Source: Candidatus Sabulitectum sp. (lineage in GTDB: Bacteria; Fermentibacterota; Fermentibacteria; Fermentibacterales; JCC-6). From it: a DNA stretch of 36,587 nt. Each line of letters opens with the position of its first letter. Within the stretch, counting starts at the first letter, position 1. Both the position numbers and the translations under genes were made by a program. The notes under the pieces were generated by a model. That model did no database searches, was not told the origin of the DNA, and saw only the letters and a list, made by a program, of their open reading frames with translations. The stretch spans positions 1 to 36,587 of the forward strand of contig JAOZRM010000002.1 of assembly GCA_029940175.1 (NCBI GenBank). Reading direction: 5' to 3'. Positions 1-7,098 of the stretch are shown here, one piece after another.

Positions 1-168
1 TATCGTGTATTCTATTGACGAAGAAAAATGTATCATCTACGTGCATCGAGCAAGAACTCACTATGGGGATTAACAGTTCAAGGCATTGATGTCGCAAATA
101 GCATTACGATTATGCTTTTTCCTTCCTTCCTTTGCTTTGCAGTAAAACGAAGGCAAGAAAAGATTTTT

Positions 169-645
169 TTATACTCCACCCAGCATGAATTCTACCCACT
201 GCTCAAGAGTCAGGGCTTTTTTGTCAGCAGGTTCAGACCCGGCTGTTGCAAATATCTCATCACTGATCACTTCATCGAAGAGGTTGTTGGGATCCTCTCC
301 GTCAATAATTAACAGGCGTCTCTGGAATGCCAGCATTCTCCACTCCTGTGAAAAATATTTCCACCTGGTGCCACAGTTCTTGCAGTAGTAGACACCTTCC
401 AGCCAGTACTCTTTTTCAAAATCTTCAATTTCAGAAAAACAGTCAAGCTCCCGTGCAGAGGTCACAAGCTGATTCTGGATATTATCCATCCATCCTGGTC
501 CCTGTTTTTTACCAGCCCAGAAAACGAACTTCTTAAAACCGCAGGGGCAGCCATCCAGAGAGCAGTATTCGTCAAGCACCAGTTTCACTGCATTCTCTCT
601 GTTCTCTATATGCTCCTGCATTTTGTTGAGCTGCTCTTTGTTCAC
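169..645 (-). CDS. Hypothetical protein with zinc-ribbon-like cysteines
   Basis: A 158-residue soluble protein of unknown function. It has no signal peptide or membrane segment. An early C-x4-C-x-C group (near residues 28-35) and a later CKNCG knuckle followed by a Trp/Tyr-rich patch look like a split zinc ribbon; the rest is acidic and probably helical. The start is GTG, chosen because GGAGG lies 5 bases upstream; the gene begins only 13 bases after the stop of the upstream lipoprotein gene, so it is very likely the last gene of the minus-strand unit that begins at the Xre regulator. I do not recognise the family; zinc binding is inferred from the cysteine spacing only. Confidence 0.7.
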   Translation of the reverse strand: MNKEQLNKMQEHIENRENAVKLVLDEYCSLDGCPCGFKKFVFWAGKKQGPGWMDNIQNQLVTSARELDCFSEIEDFEKEYWLEGVYYCKNCGTRWKYFSQEWRMLAFQRRLLIIDGEDPNNLFDEVISDEIFATAGSEPADKKALTLEQWVEFMLGGV

Positions 646-658
646 ACAAGCCTCCGGA

Positions 659-1789
659 TTAAATATTTATCACAGGCAATTCAATCATGTACACTTTCTG
701 AACACCGGATAATGGGTCGTTATTCCAGGCCAGACAGCCGTTTGGGGTTATGCTGAATTGCCAGTATCGGCCAGCCTGTGGGAATTCTGCAGAAGCAATA
801 TGAACTCCTGCACTATCAAAGATGTCGAAGACAGGTTTCTCTTCTGTTCCCCGCTGAACCCAGAGATTTCCTGATGAATCTATCCCAATGTTCTCAACAA
901 GCATGTAGAAGGGGTCGGGTGCAAATCCCTCTGGAAGAGCATTTGCACCCAGAGCTGCAAACTGCATTCTGGTGTATTCTGTCTCATCAAGTATTTCCTG
1001 CTCTGTTTTCTCAACTGGTGGAATAGAAAGAGAAGCAGAAAAAAGATCAGTGCCTTCAGTGTCCCAGCATAGAATTTCATAAGTTGAAGTGGATTTACGG
1101 CAGTAACAAATACGGTTGACACCATCAGAAGTCATAACGGTACTGCTCATTAAACCATCAAACGAAGCCGTTACAGCTTCAAGGTCAAGATCCATAAGGG
1201 TGTCTGAATAGAAAGTTAGCAACGGAGTTTCGTCTTCAACAGAGAACAAAGAGGGTTGTATTACTATCAGGGGTTCAGAATCAACCATGTCAAATTTCAA
1301 TTTCCAGGCTGCCATCCTGTTTTCAGTGAGAGGTGACAGTGATAATGGAGTAGTTAACCCCCATTCCGTCAGGTCATACAGGGATTCCCCTTGTTCTGAA
1401 AGAGCAACAACAGCTGTTTTACCCAAATCCAGAATCATGATCATTCCATCAGGCATCACTGACATTTCAAACGGTGATAAAAGCTCTCCCGGTCCACTTC
1501 CACTTCTGGACATGTTAGAGAGGTGAATCCCGTCAGATGAAAACTCTCTGATTAACCGGGCACTTTGATCAAGCACCAGTATGGTTCCCGATGGTGATAC
1601 TTCCGCGTCTGCAATTGCACCAAGCACATAGCACGAGTCGCCCATCTCGATACCTATACTGTCCACAACTGAAACGGTTAACCTTTCAGGAAAGGGTTCC
1701 TGCCAAACCCCAGGATCTCCACATCCCGAGGAAAACACAGCCATCAGGCATAAGGTTGATATCAGGATAGTGTATTTGCTTGATTTCAT
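659..1789 (-). CDS. 6-bladed beta-propeller lipoprotein (paralog 1)
   Basis: A 376-residue predicted lipoprotein. The start at 1789 is preferred over an upstream in-frame ATG because AAAGGGA precedes it and it opens directly into a signal peptide (MKSSK, hydrophobic core, SSGC with C23 as the lipid anchor). After the anchor comes VVDSIGIEMGDS and then repeated blades of the type 'SPSGTILVLD' and 'SSDGIHL', the signature of NHL-like 6-bladed propellers, with GSGPGE between blades. It is homologous to the plus-strand lipoproteins at 3680 and 5625 but more divergent (VVDSIG, GPGE and a C-terminal 'NLWVQRG...PVFDIFD' stretch are shared). Fourth gene of a minus-strand unit, 26 bases after the second membrane-protein gene. 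Such propellers usually bind ligands or partners at the cell surface; the ligand is unknown. Confidence 0.85.
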   Translation of the reverse strand: MKSSKYTILISTLCLMAVFSSGCGDPGVWQEPFPERLTVSVVDSIGIEMGDSCYVLGAIADAEVSPSGTILVLDQSARLIREFSSDGIHLSNMSRSGSGPGELLSPFEMSVMPDGMIMILDLGKTAVVALSEQGESLYDLTEWGLTTPLSLSPLTENRMAAWKLKFDMVDSEPLIVIQPSLFSVEDETPLLTFYSDTLMDLDLEAVTASFDGLMSSTVMTSDGVNRICYCRKSTSTYEILCWDTEGTDLFSASLSIPPVEKTEQEILDETEYTRMQFAALGANALPEGFAPDPFYMLVENIGIDSSGNLWVQRGTEEKPVFDIFDSAGVHIASAEFPQAGRYWQFSITPNGCLAWNNDPLSGVQKVYMIELPVINI

Positions 1790-1815
1790 GTGTTCAAAAT
1801 CCCTTTCTGATAGAA

Positions 1816-2175
1816 TTAATCTTTTAGGAAGTAGTAGAGACCGAATCCACCTCTGGAAACAATAAAAATGCTCCACAACGCTACAACAATGTGATTGCCT
1901 AGGAATTCATGAGTGCTTGAAATTAAAATATTTGACATTAATATAACTGTGACAGAACCAGCAGCAGCATGAATTTTGTAGAGCAGTCCTATCTCTCTCT
2001 CATCAGGGTTGGATACCTTGTTGAACCAGATATGAAACACGGCAAGCGGGAGAATGGTAACTCCCAGTACGAACACATAGTCCCAGCTGGTGAAATAACC
2101 AAGCAGTGCAAGAAGTATTCCAGCAGCAAGATGAACTGCTGACCACCATAAATAATTACCTTTAATTTTACTCAT
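1816..2175 (-). CDS. Small membrane protein, paralog of next gene
   Basis: A 119-residue integral membrane protein with four hydrophobic stretches, a loop containing NPDEREIGLLYKIHAAAG between the second and third, and a short positive end (YYFLKD). The start at 2175 was chosen because GGGCAGGA precedes it and because the protein then aligns from the first residues with its neighbour (K-I-x-GNYLWW...LLALLG). The longer in-frame extension upstream is only the frame-shifted end of the neighbouring gene. The DERE loop resembles DUF2178-like small membrane proteins that often follow Xre regulators; this family assignment is tentative. It is 23 bases downstream of its paralog, so this is a tandem duplication inside an operon. 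Confidence 0.8.
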   Translation of the reverse strand: MSKIKGNYLWWSAVHLAAGILLALLGYFTSWDYVFVLGVTILPLAVFHIWFNKVSNPDEREIGLLYKIHAAAGSVTVILMSNILISSTHEFLGNHIVVALWSIFIVSRGGFGLYYFLKD

Positions 2176-2198
2176 AAAGAATCCTGCCCTTCCATGTA

Positions 2199-2555
2199 TT
2201 ATCTGTCTTCCCGGAAGTACCGAAAACCGTACACGCCTCTTGACGCAAAGGCAACACTTAGAATCGGGTAAACGCCAAATGGTGCTCCAAATGCAGCCGA
2301 GACCCATGCCACTGTAAATATTACCAGACCTGATTTCGCAAAAATGGCGTTTATCATTTGGACTTCTCGTTCGTCTGATTTGGTGCCCTTTATGAACCAG
2401 AAATTGAAAACACCGAATGGTATCAATACTATTGCCATCACAAACACAGGTTTCATATCTGAAAGCAGCCATCCAAGAAGAGCGAGAAGAATTCCAGTTA
2501 AAAGATTTGCGCCTGCCCACCACAAGTAATTGCCTCTTATCTTAATCCTAGCCAT
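2199..2555 (-). CDS. Small membrane protein, paralog of previous gene
   Basis: A 118-residue membrane protein with four predicted membrane segments, KSDEREVQMINAIFAKSG in the central loop, and the end YGFRYFREDR. It shares the N-terminal GNYLWW and LLALLG motifs, the DERE loop and the R-G-x-YGFRYF end with the gene that follows. Its start overlaps the stop of the Xre regulator by 8 bases, with AGGAGG plus AAGG upstream, so translation is probably coupled. Regulator plus DERE-loop membrane protein is a common pairing in bacteria, in which the membrane protein is often thought to modulate the regulator or be its main target; that role is inference here. Confidence 0.8.
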   Translation of the reverse strand: MARIKIRGNYLWWAGANLLTGILLALLGWLLSDMKPVFVMAIVLIPFGVFNFWFIKGTKSDEREVQMINAIFAKSGLVIFTVAWVSAAFGAPFGVYPILSVAFASRGVYGFRYFREDR

Positions 2556-2763
2556 CCTTTTCTTCCTCCTTCAACTGAAATGCATCTTCCACCGCCACGC
2601 CGAAGTATTCTGCCATCTTGAGAGCTGTCTTAACAGATGGGTTGAACTTGCCTCTTTCGATGGAATTCACAGTTTGCCTGCTGATACCCACTTCATCAGC
2701 CAGTGTCTGCTGGGATATTTCCTTCTCGGCTCGTAGAACTCTGAGCCTGTTGCTTAATTTCAT
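2548..2763 (-). CDS. Xre-family HTH regulator (YozG-like)
   Basis: A 71-residue protein made almost entirely of one helix-turn-helix domain: RLRVLRAEKEISQQTLADEV, then GISRQTVNSIERGKFNPS with the recognition helix at about residues 28-38, and a LKMAEYFGVAVEDAF end typical of the small YozG/HTH_3 regulators. The start at 2763 is chosen because GAGAGGAG lies 4 bases upstream; an ATG further out has no ribosome binding site. It is the first gene of the minus-strand unit running to 169 and overlaps the next gene by 8 bases. An inverted repeat in its promoter region (2794-2812) suggests it represses itself and the operon. Confidence 0.9.
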   Translation of the reverse strand: MKLSNRLRVLRAEKEISQQTLADEVGISRQTVNSIERGKFNPSVKTALKMAEYFGVAVEDAFQLKEEEKDG

Positions 2764-2785
2764 AAAACTCCTCTCGAAGTGAGCA

Positions 2786-2814
2786 TGTATAAAACAAGAC
2801 ATAATGTCAAGTAA
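2786..2814 (-). promoter_or_regulatory. Promoter and putative operator of the Xre operon
   Basis: Read on the minus strand, a -10 like TATACA lies at 2791-2786 and a poor -35 (TTACTT) 17 bases upstream. Between them is an inverted repeat, GACAT-n-ATGTC (2798-2808), with outer AC/GT also paired (2794-2812). A perfect TTGACA (2810-2805) overlaps the repeat, but its spacing to TATACA is only 13 bases. An operator in the spacer would suit autorepression by the Xre protein. Confidence 0.4.
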
Positions 2815-3015
2815 TAGCGACAATCATTTTGTGTTCTGCTGAAATTTCTCATTTCAAGCTACTACAGCTGGTAAATAGGTGATGTATTTATTCTGGGGAA
2901 GACCGGGAAGCAAACTGATACAGCACTTCATTTGTCAAGTACTCCCTTGCGATACATTATTCCGAATGTAACTAAGATGAAGCAGAATAAGGTAATGAGT
3001 GATATTGATCTCTCA
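2815..3015. other. Intergenic region between divergent genes
   Basis: This stretch between the Xre operon and the TPR-like gene holds no open frame with a ribosome binding site and no clear hairpin. It is AT-rich and probably only leader and spacer sequence beyond the two promoters at its ends. Confidence 0.5.
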
Positions 3016-3047
3016 AATTTGTACAAATTCTGAAGATTAAGTATAGT
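3016..3047 (+). promoter_or_regulatory. Promoter of TPR-like gene with palindromic -35 region
   Basis: TTGTAC (3019-3024) and TATAGT (3042-3047) are separated by 17 bases, a good vegetative promoter. The -35 element lies inside a perfect 14-base palindrome, AATTTGTACAAATT (3016-3029), a likely operator. The transcript would carry a leader of about 40 bases. Confidence 0.55.
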
Positions 3048-3092
3048 TTTTGTAGGAATTGATTGTTTCTATCACCAACCTGAAAGGAAATC

Positions 3093-3569
3093 ATGAAACT
3101 GGTAACTATTCTTGCTCTTACTGTATTTGTGTCAATGGCTTCAGCTGGAGCTGAGGTTCTTACAGAGATAACTGAGAAAATAACAGTTTCCTTTGATCAG
3201 GAAACCGGTACATTTGTTGATGGTGCGTATGACACGTTGCTTGAAGCCCATTCCATGATTGGCTCTGCCGACTTGACTGGCGAACATGAGCTCGCTGCAC
3301 TTAAAGCAATGAACAGCATGGTTACTTACAATCTCGCTTGCCTTGTAGCCCTTCAGGGAAACAGCGAAGATGCACTTGTGTGGCTTGAGGAATCCATTTC
3401 TTCCGGTTATGGTGATCCAGAGTGGATGGCTCAGGATGAAGATCTTTCCAGTTTAAGAGAAGATCCCAAATTCGCTGAGCTTGTAGCTGCTGCCGAAGAG
3501 AACCATGTGGAAACCAGCCACGATTGCGGCAACTGTGAGAGTAGCGGAAACTGCGCTGACGAAGTGTAA
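3093..3569 (+). CDS. Secreted TPR-like protein with Cys-rich tail
   Basis: A 158-residue exported protein. Residues 1-18 form a signal peptide (MKLVTI...SMASAG). The middle reads as one or two tetratricopeptide-like helix pairs: 'MVTYNLACLVALQGNSEDALVWLEESISSG' and then 'DEDLSSLREDPKFAELV', the usual TPR end seen in many periplasmic proteins. The last 16 residues contain CGNC and a further Cys in an Asp/Asn/Ser context, which could bind a metal or form a disulfide. GAAAGGA precedes the ATG. It stands alone, with its own promoter upstream and a strong terminator downstream. Function unknown; TPR domains normally mediate protein-protein contacts. Confidence 0.85.
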   Translation: MKLVTILALTVFVSMASAGAEVLTEITEKITVSFDQETGTFVDGAYDTLLEAHSMIGSADLTGEHELAALKAMNSMVTYNLACLVALQGNSEDALVWLEESISSGYGDPEWMAQDEDLSSLREDPKFAELVAAAEENHVETSHDCGNCESSGNCADEV

Positions 3570-3596
3570 ACAGTTTTGCTGAATCAGTAGTAAATA

Positions 3597-3640
3597 CCCC
3601 CGGATTTCTGAGTAATTATATTGCTCACTGGGGGTTTTTT
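3597..3640 (+). terminator. Rho-independent terminator after TPR-like gene
   Basis: A CCCCC/GGGGG outer stem (3597-3601 with 3630-3634) encloses an inner 8-base stem (TGAGTAAT with ATTGCTCA, one G-T pair), followed by six T. It ends the transcript 28 bases after the stop codon. Confidence 0.8.
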
Positions 3641-3679
3641 ATTTCTGAATATTTCACAATCCTTGGGCGGGAGATTCTC

Positions 3680-4855
3680 TTGAACAATATTACTCTTCAG
3701 CTGAAGATCGAGAAAGCTGTGAATCCATTACTCTGTGCTGTTCCTTTGCTCTGGCTGCTTGGTGCTTCCTGCCAGGGAGAGGGTATCCACCCTGAAAGTA
3801 ATTCATCTGAATTCAACGGTGATAACGCAGATCTGTGCACACTTACCGTAGTAGACTCCATCGGTGTAGAGCTGGGCGACTCAAACTATGTGTTTGGGGC
3901 ACTGAGCGAAGTGGACATAGGCCCTAATGGTGACATTTTCGCAGTGGACTGGATGAAGTGCAGCATTTTCAGATACTCGCCAGATGGTGATTTCATACAG
4001 CGGATTGGCAGACCAGGTAATGGCCCTGGAGAGATGATTCAACCGGGTCATCTTGCAATAATGAATGATGGTTCGATAAGTATTGATGACGGTGAACAGG
4101 GCTGGATCAGATATGACTCTACCGGGGAGTGTACTAGCTCAGGGAATATTTTGCAGCCCTCTCCAATGCAGATAATGGCTCTGGATTCCGCCAGAGTACT
4201 GGGAATGCTCAGTGGGCTTAGTCTTGAAGATAATTACTGGGTAACAGAAAAACGAATATGCACATGGAATGCAGATATGCCGGACTCAGTACAAACAGAG
4301 TATTTCGGCAAAGAGTATCTGCTTGATGCAGTTGATATTGTGCAATTCAGGCAGGATATTGTCAGAGTCGACTTTTTCCCCATGTTGTTTACAGCCGGTG
4401 ACGGATTTGTATGCATTGCTCCGGAGCCTCGTGCAGAACCAGTACTTCTTCTTTTTCATGAAGATGGTTCAGTGATGGATACACTTGTGCTTCCTTACCC
4501 GGAAGTACTTAGAACGGAAGAAGAACTTCAGGCACGGAAACAGTTCATAGAGGATTTTTTCTATTACACGTCCCGGTATACCCATCAGGTTGAGTGGGAG
4601 CCGTACCCAAATCACCCTTTGATAGTAGATCTTGGCGTTGACAGTTTGAACCGGATCTGGGTGCAGCGGGGGTTTGAGCAGGATCCTACCTTTGATCTTT
4701 ATGATGTATCGGGAGAACATCTGATAACTGCAGTTCTTCCAGGCAGAGATGATACCGATCACTGGGAATTCAACATTACCAGAAGAGGGATTCTGGCTGT
4801 TCCAGAGGACCCGGAGAGCTACTATTCGGTGTACATGATCAGTGCTGATTTTTGA
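3680..4855 (+). CDS. 6-bladed beta-propeller lipoprotein (paralog 2)
   Basis: A 391-residue predicted lipoprotein starting at TTG with GGGCGGGAG upstream. The signal peptide has a late hydrophobic core (LLCAVPLLWLLGASC, C31 as lipid anchor) and a Ser/Asn/Glu-rich linker. The propeller begins at LTVVDSIGVELGDS; blades such as 'GPNGDIFAVD', 'SPDGDFIQRIG' and GNGPGE follow, and the end is VDSLNRIWVQRG...TFDLYDVSGEH. It is a close tandem paralog of the gene at 5625: the first third and the last 75 residues are nearly the same, whereas the middle is diverged. A toxin-antitoxin pair sits between the two. Surface ligand or partner binding is the likely role; the specific role is unknown. Confidence 0.85.
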   Translation: MNNITLQLKIEKAVNPLLCAVPLLWLLGASCQGEGIHPESNSSEFNGDNADLCTLTVVDSIGVELGDSNYVFGALSEVDIGPNGDIFAVDWMKCSIFRYSPDGDFIQRIGRPGNGPGEMIQPGHLAIMNDGSISIDDGEQGWIRYDSTGECTSSGNILQPSPMQIMALDSARVLGMLSGLSLEDNYWVTEKRICTWNADMPDSVQTEYFGKEYLLDAVDIVQFRQDIVRVDFFPMLFTAGDGFVCIAPEPRAEPVLLLFHEDGSVMDTLVLPYPEVLRTEEELQARKQFIEDFFYYTSRYTHQVEWEPYPNHPLIVDLGVDSLNRIWVQRGFEQDPTFDLYDVSGEHLITAVLPGRDDTDHWEFNITRRGILAVPEDPESYYSVYMISADF

Positions 4856-4933
4856 GTTCAAACCCATACATCGTAAACCTAGTGCAATACAATGGATATG
4901 CAGTGCTGTGTGAAAATGGTTCTCTTATTAAAG

Positions 4934-4984
4934 TTGCATAAAAGATCTTCTGGTAGTACATTTAGAAGTACGATAGGAGGTACA
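4934..4984 (+). promoter_or_regulatory. Promoter and YefM-like operator of the toxin-antitoxin pair
   Basis: TTGCAT (4934-4939) and TACATT (4957-4962), 17 bases apart, form a plausible promoter. Three GTAC cores begin at 4956, 4968 and 4980, exactly 12 bases apart (contexts AGTACA, AGTACG, GGTACA). The first overlaps the -10 and the third overlaps the ribosome binding site. YefM-type antitoxins are known to bind TGTACA-like cores at a 12-base centre-to-centre spacing, so this is probably the autoregulatory operator. Confidence 0.6.
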
Positions 4985-4988
4985 TCGT

Positions 4989-5264
4989 TTGAGAATTCCA
5001 CAGATTATTCCAATTACAGATTTAAGACAGGATGCAGCATCCGTATTACAGCAGGTTCGAGAATCTGATGAGCCGCTTGTAATAACTCAACGGGGTAGAC
5101 CGGCGGCTGTACTGCTTAGCATTGAAGCATACGAGAAGTCAGACAGGGATCGACAGCTGCTGCTGCTTCTTGCACAAGGAGACAAAGAAATATTGACAAG
5201 TGAAGGTTACAGCCTTGACAGCGTCATGAAAGAAGCAGACCAGATACTCAATGGCAAGCAGTGA
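4989..5264 (+). CDS. Phd/YefM-family antitoxin
   Basis: A 91-residue type II antitoxin. The N-terminal 55 residues show the Phd/YefM fold: IIPITDLRQDAASVLQQV, then 'EPLVITQRGRPAAVLLSIEAYE', with the ITQRG/PAAVL motifs diagnostic of the family. The charged C-terminal part would wrap the toxin. The start is TTG, set by a perfect AGGAGG 8 bases upstream. Its stop overlaps the GTG start of the toxin (GTGA). It should neutralise the adjacent ParE-like toxin and, with it, repress the promoter through the GTAC repeats upstream. Confidence 0.92.
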   Translation: MRIPQIIPITDLRQDAASVLQQVRESDEPLVITQRGRPAAVLLSIEAYEKSDRDRQLLLLLAQGDKEILTSEGYSLDSVMKEADQILNGKQ

Positions 5265-5554
5265 GAATCAGGTTTACCCCATCGGCAAGAACTCAATTCC
5301 TTGCAGGTGTATCGTATATAAGAAAAGATAATCCAAAGACTGCCATGGATTTCAGAATAAAAGCTGAAAAGGATCTTGCTCGGTTAACGGATTTCCCGAA
5401 ATCCGGAAGGATCATTCCAGAGTTTCCATATCTACCTCATCGAGAGCTTCTTGTTAAACCATATAGGTTTTTCTACCGGGAGGTGGACAAGACAATCTGG
5501 ATTGTTGCAGTCTGGCATTGTGCTCAGCTACCACATAGACCTCTTGGAATTTAA
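5261..5554 (+). CDS. RelE/ParE-family toxin
   Basis: A 97-residue protein with the RelE/ParE layout: two N-terminal helices (SARTQFLAGVSYIRKDNPKTAMDF...), a 'FPKSGRIIPEFP' turn, the 'RELLVKPYRFFYREV' strand pair and a final strand 'IWIVAVWHCAQLP'. The IPEFP-REL-PYR-FYR string is closest to ParE-type toxins, which usually poison DNA gyrase, but RelE-like ribonuclease activity cannot be excluded. The usual last-strand HGRR is HCAQ here. GTG start overlapping the antitoxin stop by 4 bases means coupled translation. All structural elements are present, so the gene looks intact. Confidence 0.9.
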   Translation: MRIRFTPSARTQFLAGVSYIRKDNPKTAMDFRIKAEKDLARLTDFPKSGRIIPEFPYLPHRELLVKPYRFFYREVDKTIWIVAVWHCAQLPHRPLGI

Positions 5555-5624
5555 AACAGCTGAAGCTGACATCATATCAGATTGCTGATTATGAGGAATC
5601 TCGCAAGAAAACGGAGGACTTCAA

Positions 5625-6788
5625 ATGTATGGATTTACAGATAGCCTGGAGCTCAGGAAAGATTTTGTCTGCATGTTGGCAGTGCTCTCTTTGTTCGGCC
5701 TTTCCTGCGGTGGAGAAAACAATCAGCCGGAAAGCAGTTCATCTGAACTGAACGATGATTATGCAGATGTGTGTACACTTACTGTAGTTGACTCCATTGG
5801 AGTAGAGCTTGGGGATTCCAACTATGTGTTTGGTGCAATAAGGGAAGTCGATATTGGTTCCGATGGAGACATCTATGTTCTGGACTGGATAAAATGCGCG
5901 ATCTTCCGTTATTCCTCAGACGGTGACTTTGTACAGCGAATTGGTGGCCAGGGCAGCGGGCCTGGAGAGATGAGTCAGCCGGGATTCTTTGAGGTGCTGG
6001 ATGACGGCTCAATATGCGTGGTTGATGCGAATGGCTGGCTGAGATACGACAGTGCCGGGGAATCTGTCTCAACTCAGCCTGATGAAGGCAGGCAGATACG
6101 CTATATGAACTCTGCTGATTCGAATTTCATCATCGGGGCCGGGGTTGAAGTCGAATGGCTGGATGATCAGATGCAGATTACAAAAAGGATTTGTCGTTTT
6201 GACCCACAGCAGCCCGACTCTGTTATAGTGGAATACCTTCAGATGCAATACCATCTTGAAACCGCAGAGATGAATGAATTCATGCGGGCAGTTGTAAGAG
6301 TCGACCTTTTTCCTGTGCTGTTCGCAGCAGGTGACGGATTTGTCTGCATTGTTCCCGATCCGGTTGAAGAATCCGAGATCCTTATTTTCCATGAAGACGG
6401 CTCCGCAGCGAATACTCTAATACTTCCCTACCAGGCTGTTCAAAAAACTGAAGAGGAGATTGTGGAGGAAAAGCGGTTCATTGAGGCGTTCTTCCACCGC
6501 TTTACTGGATACACTAATCGCGTTGACTGGATCCCGTTACCCAACCACCCCATGATCACGAATCTTGGTGTTGACAGCCTGAACCGTATCTGGGTACAGA
6601 GGGGATTTGAGCAGGATCCGACCTTTGATCTTTATGATGTATCAGGGGAACTTCTGACGACTGCAGTTCTTCCAGGCAGAGATGATACTGCTCACTGGAA
6701 ATTCAATATTTCCAGAGGAGGTATTCTGGCTGTTCCAGAAGACCCGGAGAGTTACTATTCGGTGTATCTGATCGGCTTCAGCCAGTAA
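5625..6788 (+). CDS. 6-bladed beta-propeller lipoprotein (paralog 3)
   Basis: A 387-residue predicted lipoprotein. ATG preceded by GGAGG; signal peptide ending LSLFGLSC with C28 as the lipid anchor, then a Ser/Glu/Asn linker and LTVVDSIGVELGDSNYVFGA, identical over that stretch to the paralog at 3680. Blade motifs 'GSDGDIYVLD', 'SSDGDFVQRIG', GSGPGE follow, and the end repeats VDSLNRIWVQRGFEQDP and VPEDPESYYSVY almost exactly. Between about residues 130 and 300 the two copies differ widely. It lies 70 bases after the toxin gene and probably has its own promoter. Function unknown; surface binding is inferred. Confidence 0.85.
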   Translation: MYGFTDSLELRKDFVCMLAVLSLFGLSCGGENNQPESSSSELNDDYADVCTLTVVDSIGVELGDSNYVFGAIREVDIGSDGDIYVLDWIKCAIFRYSSDGDFVQRIGGQGSGPGEMSQPGFFEVLDDGSICVVDANGWLRYDSAGESVSTQPDEGRQIRYMNSADSNFIIGAGVEVEWLDDQMQITKRICRFDPQQPDSVIVEYLQMQYHLETAEMNEFMRAVVRVDLFPVLFAAGDGFVCIVPDPVEESEILIFHEDGSAANTLILPYQAVQKTEEEIVEEKRFIEAFFHRFTGYTNRVDWIPLPNHPMITNLGVDSLNRIWVQRGFEQDPTFDLYDVSGELLTTAVLPGRDDTAHWKFNISRGGILAVPEDPESYYSVYLIGFSQ

Positions 6789-7098
6789 GACAAATCAGCT
6801 ATTCGTTTAGAAGGCGAGTGAAGCAAAATGCTTCAAAATAGGAAAAGTGAAGCAAAACGCTTGACATCGCAGATGACTTTGCAAATTTCTCAAGTTTTTC
6901 TTACACCACTATCACCGACTCTACTGATCGCGGAGCGACTTGATTTCTTTTTCATTCTGTTTATTATGAGAGCTTCAGGGTTTCCGTCATTAGTTCAATA
7001 TACTGACAGGTGAAAATTATTATATCGGATAGGCAGAAACAGGCCAGCAAAAATTCAGATTTTGACCTTGCAACCTGGCTCGTTATCAAGGAGAGTTG
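6789..7098. other. Intergenic region before DUF1016 gene
   Basis: About 310 bases between the third propeller gene and the nuclease gene. Apart from the repeat pair at 6818-6864 and a TTGACA (6861-6866) with no good -10 partner, I see no supported gene; the open frames here lack ribosome binding sites. Confidence 0.5.
6818..6864 (+). repeat. Two tandem 18-base repeats, each an inverted repeat
   Basis: GTGAAGCAAAATGCTTCA (6818-6835) and GTGAAGCAAAACGCTTGA (6847-6864) are 29 bases apart start to start and differ at two positions. The first contains a perfect 6-base inverted repeat (GAAGCA/TGCTTC); the second keeps GAAGC/GCTT(g). The second overlaps a TTGACA (6861-6866). This looks like a pair of operator half-sites or small hairpins; the binding protein is unknown. 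Confidence 0.45.

Noticed and set aside
129..170. Terminator hairpin (CCTTTGCTTT/AAAACGAAGG then T-run)
   Set aside because: One mismatch, weak stem and a 10-base gap before the T-run; the gene it would serve is outside the window.
1816..2523. A 235-residue version of the membrane protein
   Set aside because: The N-terminal 116 residues are the other frame of the neighbouring paralog and have no ribosome binding site; the real start is at 2175.
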